The notes under the pieces: generated by a model
The model's database searches: none
Told to the model about the DNA's origin: nothing
What the model saw: the letters and a program-made list of their open reading frames with translations, nothing else
Position numbers and translations under genes: made by a program
NCBI GenBank assembly: GCA_944391805.1
Contig: CALXUY010000011.1
Coordinates: forward strand, 1-47,874
DNA: 47,874 bases
Direction of reading: 5' to 3'
Origin: an uncultured Clostridia bacterium
GTDB lineage: Bacteria; Bacillota; Clostridia; Oscillospirales; CAG-272
In this document: positions 42,179 to 47,874 of the stretch, in pieces
How the letters are laid out: each line of letters opens with the position of its first letter
How positions within the stretch are numbered: the first letter of the stretch is position 1

Positions 42179-43717
42179 ATGATTCATCGCTATCAGCTCG
42201 GCGGCTACAACATCGTTCTGGACGTTTGCTCCGGCTCGGTACATCTGGTGGACGGGCTTGCATATGACCTGATCGGCATGTTTGAGGGGCACAGCCGGGA
42301 GGAGGTGCTCCGGGAGCTGTGCCGGAAGTATGTGGGGCGACCTTCGGAGGATGGGGAGGTGATCGGCGAGGCGGATATTGCCGAGTGCTACGACCAGGTC
42401 TGCGCCCTGCGGGATGCCGGCCGGCTCTTCACTCCCGACACCTTCGAGCCGGTTGCCGGTCAGCTCAAGCAGAAAACCGCCGGTGTGGTCAAGGCGCTCT
42501 GCCTGCACGTCGCCCACACCTGCAATCTCAACTGCTCCTATTGCTTTGCCAGCCAGGGCAAATACCACGGCGAGCGGGCCGTGATGAGCTATGAGGTGGG
42601 AAAGCGGGCGCTGGATTTTCTGGTTGAGCACTCGGGCACGCGGCGCAACCTTGAGGTGGATTTTTTCGGCGGAGAGCCGCTGATGAATTTTGAGGTGGTC
42701 AAGCGCCTGGTGGCCTATGCCCGGAGCATTGAGGAGCCAACCGGCAAGCACTTCCGCTTTACCCTCACCACCAACGGGGTGCTGATTGACGACAATGTGA
42801 TCGACTTTGCCAACCGTGAGATGAGCAACGTGGTATTGAGCCTGGACGGCCGCAAGGAGATTCACGACCGTTTCCGGGTAGACTACGCGGGGCGGGGGAG
42901 CTACGACACGGTGGTGCCCAAATTCCAGCGACTCGTTGCGGCCAGAGGGGGCAGAAACTATTACATGCGCGGGACGTTTACCCACGCGAATCCGGATTTT
43001 CTTAAGGATATTGAAACCATGCTGGAGCTGGGGTTCACCGAGCTGAGCATGGAGCCGGTGGTCTGCGCGCCGGGCGACCCTGCCGGACTGACCGATGCGG
43101 ACATCGCTGTGGTCAAGGAGCAGTACGAAAAGCTGGCCGACCTGATGCTCCGCCGCCGCAGGGAGGGCAGGCCGTTCACCTTTTATCATTACATGATCGA
43201 CCTCAAGGGCGGCCCCTGCATCTACAAGCGCATCTCCGGCTGCGGCTCGGGGACCGAGTATATGGCGGTCACGCCGTGGGGCGACCTCTACCCCTGTCAC
43301 CAGTTTGTGGGGGAGGAGAAGTACCGGCTGGGCAGCGTGTTTGAGGGGGTGACCAACCATGCGGCGCAGGCCGAGTTTGCCGCCTGCAACGTCTACGCGA
43401 GGGAGGAGTGCCGCGATTGCTGGGCAAGGCTGTATTGTTCGGGTGGCTGCGCGGCGAACGCCTATCATGCCACCGGCTCGGTGACGGGGGTGTACCCGAC
43501 CGGCTGCGAGCTCTTCAAAAAGCGGATGGAATGCGCGATCATGCTGGCCGCGGCCGAAGCCGAGGACGATGAGGCGGCCGGGAATGCCCGAAATGCCGCA
43601 GACATGCCCGGAACCGCAGAAGCCGGATCCGAACCTGCCGGAGAGAAAGCCGGATGCGGGACTTCCGGAGCGGGGAAGTCCGGTTCGAACAGAGCCGGCG
43701 GTGAGGTTGGGGCATGA
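42179..43717 (+). CDS. SCIFF thioether maturase, radical SAM/SPASM
   Basis: 512 residues. An N-terminal RRE-like peptide-binding part (residues 1-100), the cluster motif CNLNCSYC (HTCNLNCSYCF near 118), the SAM site FFGGEPLMN, then a SPASM domain: CIYKRISGCGSGTEYMAVTPWG, YPCHQF and CRDCWARLYCSGGCAANAYHATG. This matches the SCIFF maturase family, and it sits next to the peptide. The core ends near residue 455; about 55 residues of Gly/Ala/Ser-rich low complexity follow. GGAAGGG precedes ATG 42179. The stop overlaps the next start (ATGA). Confidence 0.95.
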   Translation: MIHRYQLGGYNIVLDVCSGSVHLVDGLAYDLIGMFEGHSREEVLRELCRKYVGRPSEDGEVIGEADIAECYDQVCALRDAGRLFTPDTFEPVAGQLKQKTAGVVKALCLHVAHTCNLNCSYCFASQGKYHGERAVMSYEVGKRALDFLVEHSGTRRNLEVDFFGGEPLMNFEVVKRLVAYARSIEEPTGKHFRFTLTTNGVLIDDNVIDFANREMSNVVLSLDGRKEIHDRFRVDYAGRGSYDTVVPKFQRLVAARGGRNYYMRGTFTHANPDFLKDIETMLELGFTELSMEPVVCAPGDPAGLTDADIAVVKEQYEKLADLMLRRRREGRPFTFYHYMIDLKGGPCIYKRISGCGSGTEYMAVTPWGDLYPCHQFVGEEKYRLGSVFEGVTNHAAQAEFAACNVYAREECRDCWARLYCSGGCAANAYHATGSVTGVYPTGCELFKKRMECAIMLAAAEAEDDEAAGNARNAADMPGTAEAGSEPAGEKAGCGTSGAGKSGSNRAGGEVGA

Positions 43718-45192
43718 ATACCCCGATCTGCGATTTTCTCGAGCGGTACGCAGAGGAAGACGCGGTAAGGCTCCATATGCCGGGACACAAGGGCAGGACG
43801 TTTTCCGGTGCCGGCCGGGACGGCTCCGCGGAAAGCCAAGCGGCCGCAGGTGCCGGCTCGGCTGCCTCCCTGCGGACCGACATGCAGGCGTGTGGAGAGA
43901 CCGGGTCCGGCGCGGCAGCGCCGGGCTGGAGCACCGGCGCCGAACGCTACGACATCACCGAAATCGAGGGAGCCGACAGCCTGTATGAGGCAGAGGGGAT
44001 CATCCGGGAGAGCGAACAAAACGCGGGCAGCCTGTTCGGCGCCGAGACCTTTTATTCGGCCGAGGGCTCCTCACTCTGCATCCGTGCGATGCTGTGCATG
44101 GTCGCGCAGTACGCGAGGGAGCGGGGGGAGCGGCCCCGGATTGCCGCAGGCCGGAACGCGCACAGGGTGTTTGTCGGGGCGGCGGCTCTGCTGGACATGG
44201 AGGTGGAGTGGCTGTTCCCGCCCGGCAGCACCTATCTCGGCTGCCCTGTGACCCGGGACGCCGTGCGGGACTACCTCTCGGCCGCGCATCCGCTGCCCAC
44301 GGCGGTATATCTGACCTCACCGGATTACACCGGAACCCTTGCGGATGTGCGGGGCGTGGCGGAGGTCTGCCGCGAGAGGGGCGTGCTGCTGGTGGTGGAC
44401 AACGCACACGGCGCGTATCTGAAATTTCTGTCCGAGTCGCTGCATCCGATGGATCTGGGAGCCGATCTCTGCTGCGATTCGGCGCACAAAACTCTGCCCG
44501 CCCTGACCGGCGGCGCCTATCTGCACATCTCCCGGAAGGCGCCCGACATGTTCCGCCGCCGGGCAAAGCAGGCGCTGGCGCTGTTCGGCTCCACAAGCCC
44601 CTCCTACCTGATCCTCGCGTCGCTCGATGCGCTCAACCCCTATCTTGCCGGGGGCTTCCGCACGGAGCTGTGCCGGATGGCAGCTCGCCTGAAGCGGATG
44701 CGGCAGGCGCTGGACGAAAAGGGGCTTGCGACGGTGGGAGACGAGCCGATGAAGCTGACCCTGGCGCCGCGGAAATTCGGATACACCGGATACGGGCTTG
44801 CCGCGTACCTTTCGGCACGCGGGATGGTTGCCGAGTATGCCGACCCGGATGTGACGGTGCTGATGCCCTCGGTGCGCACGGGTGACGGGGAGCTGGAGCG
44901 CCTCGAAGCCGCGCTGCTCTCGCTGCCCCGGCGCGCGCCCCTGTGCGGGGAGCCGCCCGCGGTTTCCCTGCCCGTGCGGGTGATGTCTCCCCGCGAGGCG
45001 CTGCTCGGTCCGGAGGAGCTGCTCCCTGTGGGGCAGTGCGTCGGGCGTGTGGCGGCCTCTGTCACGGTCGGCTGTCCGCCGGCGGTCCCGGTGGTGGCGC
45101 CGGGAGAGCGCATCGATGACGCCGCCATCCGCTGCTTTGACTATTACGGCATCAGGCAGTGCGCGGTGGTCAGGGAGCCTTGGCAGGAATGA
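43714..45192 (+). CDS. Orn/Lys/Arg decarboxylase family PLP enzyme with insertion
   Basis: 492 residues. Fold type I PLP enzyme: AVRLHMPGHKGR at the N-terminus, DITEIEGADSLYEAEGII, AEGSSLCIRAML, VVDNAHGAYLKF and the Schiff-base lysine in CDSAHKTLPALTGGAYLH; a decarboxylase C-terminal domain follows from about 390. It resembles the short 'aminotransferase-like' decarboxylases of Firmicutes found near tmk and holB. About 40 low-complexity residues (32-74) interrupt the chain where relatives run directly from HKGR to DITE. Substrate (Lys, Arg or Orn) cannot be told. ATGA overlap with the SCIFF maturase couples them; palindromic element 5 follows at once. Confidence 0.85.
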   Translation: MNTPICDFLERYAEEDAVRLHMPGHKGRTFSGAGRDGSAESQAAAGAGSAASLRTDMQACGETGSGAAAPGWSTGAERYDITEIEGADSLYEAEGIIRESEQNAGSLFGAETFYSAEGSSLCIRAMLCMVAQYARERGERPRIAAGRNAHRVFVGAAALLDMEVEWLFPPGSTYLGCPVTRDAVRDYLSAAHPLPTAVYLTSPDYTGTLADVRGVAEVCRERGVLLVVDNAHGAYLKFLSESLHPMDLGADLCCDSAHKTLPALTGGAYLHISRKAPDMFRRRAKQALALFGSTSPSYLILASLDALNPYLAGGFRTELCRMAARLKRMRQALDEKGLATVGDEPMKLTLAPRKFGYTGYGLAAYLSARGMVAEYADPDVTVLMPSVRTGDGELERLEAALLSLPRRAPLCGEPPAVSLPVRVMSPREALLGPEELLPVGQCVGRVAASVTVGCPPAVPVVAPGERIDDAAIRCFDYYGIRQCAVVREPWQE

Positions 45193-45194
45193 AT

Positions 45195-45280
45195 TGCCGG
45201 GAGAAGAGAAAGACCACGGAGAGAGGGACCCCCTTGAAAGGCGCTCCCTCTCTCCGAGCCTCTCACCCCTGTGAACTTTC
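45195..45280 (+). repeat. 3'-end palindromic element, copy 5
   Basis: GAAAGACCACGGAGAGAGGG, loop core CCCTTGAAAGG and CCCTCTCTCCGAG. It starts 3 bases after the decarboxylase stop and follows that gene's direction. Confidence 0.8.
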
Positions 45281-45485
45281 CCCGCTGCCGCCCTCCTATC
45301 CTCGAATTTCCTGTTATCTGTATGCAAATCGGAGGACTGCAGCGGAAAAATCCCCGTTTCCGTCACGAGGCCGGAAACGGGAAACGGAAAGGACAAATGG
45401 AAAATGGCAGGTGCGGGGAGCCGGAAGGATGCCGGCGGACCGCCGCGGCGGAAAACAACGGAATTACCGAAACAACGGAAGGCGA
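45281..45485. other. Intergenic region with a hairpin, no gene seen
   Basis: Contains CCCGTTTCCG (45353-45362) pairing with CGGAAACGGG (45372-45381). Open frames here are low-complexity and cross repeats. Nothing else recognised. Confidence 0.45.
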
Positions 45486-45767
45486 CTCACAGAAAACAGA
45501 TGACCTCCGCGAAAATCCTGCACCGCAGGCAGACGGGGCGCTGCTCCGTTATCCAAACAGAAAACCGGACTGCCGATTTTCGCGCATGTCCGGTTGTTCT
45601 GTATTTCGCATTTCCCGCCGCCCCCGAATGGGGCTTTCCCGGCGCAGGCTCCGTATCCATCCATTTTGTGCATACATATGCGAAAATGGGACCTGTGCCG
45701 GGGAAGTTCTCGGAGGAGGGAGGTTCGGAGGGAGGGCGCCTCTTTCAAGAGGTACCCTCCCTCCGAG
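45486..45767 (+). repeat. 282-bp direct repeat, copy A
   Basis: From CTCACAG to the CTCCGAG of palindromic element 6. Nearly identical to 47431-47713, with short differences. The two copies flank the lipoprotein gene at 45803-47302. It contains CCGGACTGCCGATTTTCGCG and GAATGGGGCTTTCCCGG. Confidence 0.85.
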
Positions 45768-45785
45768 GTCTTTCCTTCCCTCTTC
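45700..45785 (-). repeat. 3'-end palindromic element, copy 6
   Basis: GGAGGTTCGGAGGGAGGGCG then loop core CCTCTTTCAAGAGG and CCCTCCCTCCGAGG, TCTTTCC. It ends 18 bases from the stop of the minus-strand lipoprotein gene and has that gene's direction. The arm is broken once (TACC for CGCC). Confidence 0.85.
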
Positions 45786-45802
45786 GCAAATCTCCGCCGT
45801 GG

Positions 45803-47302
45803 TCACCATTTTCCGGTCTCAAATTGAATATAATGCAATTTTGGCATCGTGTGCCAGACGACCTCCGGCGCTTCTCCCAGCTGCTCCAGGAACACGAGCA
45901 TTTCTTCCTCCGAAACATACTCCCCGTAAATGTAATACTCCGTGTATTGCCTCTCCGGCAGTTCATTGCGGACAATGCGGTAGATTTCGGTGCACTGGCA
46001 CGCATTTCCTGAAAAACGGAACCGATAAGCGCCGGATTCCTGCCCCACATGGCTGGTCGTTGTCCGGTAGCAGATGCCGTTTTCATCGATGCGGTCCGTG
46101 CTTTTGAAATCAAGCGGAAAGCCGTATACCATTCCATCCTCTTCGCGAAGAACCAGAAGCGTATCCGGCGATTGCACCAGCACCTCATTTTTGCCGTCCT
46201 GATCGAGGTCGGTCACAGCATAGTGTGTAAATTCCGGCGTCAGATATTGCGGAAACTGTCCGAGCGCGTGATAATACGGCATACGCTGCTTCAGTATGGG
46301 CAGATATGCCTTCCCCCATTCGGCCAGCTCAGGGAACGGATCGTATACCTCCCAGTGCTGCAGATCCGATGACAGATACGGTACCTCTATATAACCGCCT
46401 CTTCCGTTCCGCGCAATCAGGCGGAGCAAATACGTCCCGTTATCGTATGTCAGGTCGGTACCCTCGGTATAGTAGCAGCCTTCCCCGGTGCCCACCTCAA
46501 ATGCGTATGACAGTGCGGAAATGGGCTGCCATGTCACCCCGCCGTTTGCTGTGAGATAGGTGCGGGAGGAGAGATCCGGCGCGCTGCCGTCGGCTTCGCT
46601 GTAGCCATAGGAAACCATCCCCACCCGTTCGCTTGCAAATCTTGCCAGCGTAGGGGACTCCCCCGGAGCGGCCGTAGGCGCTTCGGACGCTTCTGTCTGT
46701 TTCCAGCTCCTGCCGCCGTCGATTGTTTTCAGCAGAACAAAACGCTGTTCGGGCTTGTCGCTGAAAACGAACAGAAAGCCCAGACTGTCACTGACAAAGT
46801 TGCAGAAGATGTCCGTCACCCGCATGGCTTCCTCCAGCTTTACCGGATAGATGGGCAGGTTCTGCATATCTCTGCCGAAAGCAATGACCAGAATTTCATC
46901 GGTGGTTTCCGCCGTTGCTGCCAGCAGCCAGCCAGTGTTCTCCAGCGTCACGGCCGAAACAACCGGATCGGTGGAGTATTCCAGATCCGTCTGCACAAAA
47001 AATTCCCGGTCCCATGCGCCTACCCGGAAGTGCAGCTGGCCGCTGGGGTCGATGGCGTAGGTGACGCCGGCAAGCGCACGGGGATATACCATGCGGAAGC
47101 TCAGCTGGGTGCCGGAATATTCGTTCCGGTCCGGTGTGTTCTCATGGTCCTGCGCCGCCCCGCCGGTGCTCCCTGCCGCCCCGCCGGTGCTCCCTGCCAC
47201 CGGGGTGGTGTCGGCATCCGGCAGCGGGATGCCGTTCCGGCAAGACGAAAGTGCGGAGAACAGCAGCAGTGCCGCGAGAAGTAAGCTGATTGTCTTTTTC
47301 AT
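45803..47302 (-). CDS. Asp-box beta-propeller lipoprotein
   Basis: 499 residues. Signal peptide with lipobox LSSC, Cys21 lipidated, then a low-complexity linker with the tandem GSTGGAA GSTGGAA. Two Asp-box (BNR) motifs, TIDGGRSWKQT and LTANGGVTWQPI, show a sialidase-type propeller, and TDLDQDGKNEVLV is a calcium-binding, FG-GAP-like loop. Binding rather than catalysis is likely, since sialidase catalytic residues are not obvious. Start at ATG 47302 after GGGAGGGACAAAAGG. Promoter at 47337-47365. It lies alone between two long direct repeats. Confidence 0.75.
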   Translation of the reverse strand: MKKTISLLLAALLLFSALSSCRNGIPLPDADTTPVAGSTGGAAGSTGGAAQDHENTPDRNEYSGTQLSFRMVYPRALAGVTYAIDPSGQLHFRVGAWDREFFVQTDLEYSTDPVVSAVTLENTGWLLAATAETTDEILVIAFGRDMQNLPIYPVKLEEAMRVTDIFCNFVSDSLGFLFVFSDKPEQRFVLLKTIDGGRSWKQTEASEAPTAAPGESPTLARFASERVGMVSYGYSEADGSAPDLSSRTYLTANGGVTWQPISALSYAFEVGTGEGCYYTEGTDLTYDNGTYLLRLIARNGRGGYIEVPYLSSDLQHWEVYDPFPELAEWGKAYLPILKQRMPYYHALGQFPQYLTPEFTHYAVTDLDQDGKNEVLVQSPDTLLVLREEDGMVYGFPLDFKSTDRIDENGICYRTTTSHVGQESGAYRFRFSGNACQCTEIYRIVRNELPERQYTEYYIYGEYVSEEEMLVFLEQLGEAPEVVWHTMPKLHYIQFETGKW

Positions 47303-47336
47303 CCTTTTGTCCCTCCCGAGTGGAATTTCTGACAAT

Positions 47337-47365
47337 ATCATACCATATTCGCGGTTGCTTGTCAA
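47337..47365 (-). promoter_or_regulatory. Sigma-A promoter of the Asp-box lipoprotein gene
   Basis: Minus strand: -35 TTGACA (47360-47365), 17-bp spacer, -10 TATGAT (47337-47342). Confidence 0.8.
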
Positions 47366-47430
47366 TCATATCGGGCGGAATCGAAACGGAAAATTTTTGA
47401 GACGGAGACCGCACCGAAAAAGCGGAGGGG

Positions 47431-47713
47431 CTCACAGCAAACAGATGACCTTCGCAAAAATCCTGCACCGCGGGCAGAGGAGGGCGCCGCTCCGCCTTCA
47501 AAAACAGAAAACCGGACTGCCGATTTTCGCGCATGTCCGGTTGTTCTGTATTTCGCATTTCCCGCCGCCCCCGAATGGGGCTTTCCCGGAGCAGGCTCCG
47601 TATCCATCCATTTTGTGCATACATATGCGAAAATGGGACTTGTGCCGTGGAAGTTCTCGGGGAGGGAGGTTCGGAGGGAGGGCGCCTCTTTCAAGAGGCG
47701 CCCTCCCTCCGAG
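47431..47713 (+). repeat. 282-bp direct repeat, copy B, ending in palindromic element copy 7
   Basis: Matches copy A (45486-45767) nearly base for base. Element 7 (about 47648-47713) has the perfect GGCGCCTCTTTCAAGAGGCG loop region but stops at CTCCGAG, where other copies go on to GTCTTTCC. The break is the left end of an insertion element. Confidence 0.85.
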
Positions 47714-47874
47714 CAGTCTGTCGAAAAAGTCACCATAAAAGGTGGCATATTTGCTTAAAAAATGGTATAATAGAAGCAGAAAAAGACAGGCGGTGAAGAG
47801 ATGATAAGCAAGGGGCAAAACGGAAGAGACGTAATGGCAATGGTATGGTTGGAAGACCTTGTGCCGAAGGAACA
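47714..47874 (+). mobile_element. Left end of an IS1182-like insertion sequence
   Basis: Begins CAGTCTGTCGAAAAAGTC at the point where element 7 is cut, followed by a TATAAT box (47766-47771) and the transposase start. A weak -35 (TGGCAT) lies 17 bases upstream. The right end is beyond the window. Confidence 0.65.
47801..47874 (+). CDS. IS1182-like transposase, N-terminal fragment (cut by window end)
   Basis: The first 24 codons read MISKGQNGRDVMAMVWLEDL then VPKE. Transposases of the IS1182 group begin with a short start followed by '(I/V)E.. LxxLVP.(D/E)HL', which this fits. The rest is outside the window. A GGTGAAGAG site precedes the ATG. Confidence 0.65.
   Translation, partial: MISKGQNGRDVMAMVWLEDLVPKE

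Noticed and set aside
45271..46107. A plus-strand frame of 278 residues across the repeats after the decarboxylase
   Set aside because: It runs through palindromic elements and into the antisense of the lipoprotein gene, is low-complexity and has no domain.

Overview
The window reads as chromosomal DNA from a GC-rich, strictly anaerobic, spore-forming Clostridia (Oscillospirales or Christensenellales type is my inference). Evidence: a SCIFF peptide with its radical SAM maturase, which is a hallmark of Clostridia; a SipL-like DUF3794/LysM spore protein; pyruvate formate-lyase with its activase; the Firmicutes block yybS-gdpP-rplI-dnaB; many Gram-positive Shine-Dalgarno sites; and sigma-A promoters that nearly all have 17-bp spacers. 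Three AT-richer patches (about 1-2500, 11650-12470 and 35980-36900) look like acquired DNA.

Layout. 136-2530 (minus): an AT-rich island with a two-dsRBD ribonuclease III, an overlapping acidic mini-protein, a TnpV gene and a MITE-like repeat. 2536-7020: LysR regulator, TIM-barrel isomerase/epimerase and DeoR regulator, then a divergent medium-chain sugar-phosphate dehydrogenase. 7471-10144: an HxlR regulator divergent from a RiPP-like operon of a Cys-Gly repeat peptide, a radical SAM/SPASM enzyme and a nitroreductase (the 'ACGX' type, as I remember the name). 10495-15216: hydrolase, acyltransferase, GH78 rhamnosidase-like protein and a small unknown. 15627-25554: the housekeeping run yybS-like, gdpP, rplI, dnaB, tilS, hpt, ftsH, with several stop/start overlaps. 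25760-30134: SipL-like protein and a second GH78 protein. 30389-31775 (minus): DUF3343 and a cysteine desulfurase-like enzyme. 32230-35928: a ZTP (pfl motif) riboswitch with terminator, then pflB and pflA. 35981-36799 (minus): a nucleotidyltransferase-fold protein whose C-terminus doubles as an independently startable small protein. 37226-40684: duplicated lipoprotein, zinc-ribbon membrane protein, lipase-like protein. 41124-45192: MTA/SAH nucleosidase, SCIFF peptide, SCIFF maturase, Orn/Lys/Arg-type decarboxylase. 45803-47302 (minus): Asp-box lipoprotein between two 282-bp direct repeats. 47714 to the end: the left end of an IS1182-like element.

How it fits together. Three radical SAM enzymes (ACGX-type, PFL activase, SCIFF maturase) lie in one window, and an MTA/SAH nucleosidase, a family that also clears 5'-deoxyadenosine, sits beside the SCIFF genes. 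The pfl operon is controlled by a folate-stress riboswitch. A palindromic element occurs seven times; five copies lie just 3' of a gene in one constant orientation, with stems that vary in a compensated way. Two smaller repeat families, and low-complexity insertions in conserved proteins, suggest an unusually repeat-active genome.

All calls come from reading the sequence; no search or folding program was run.
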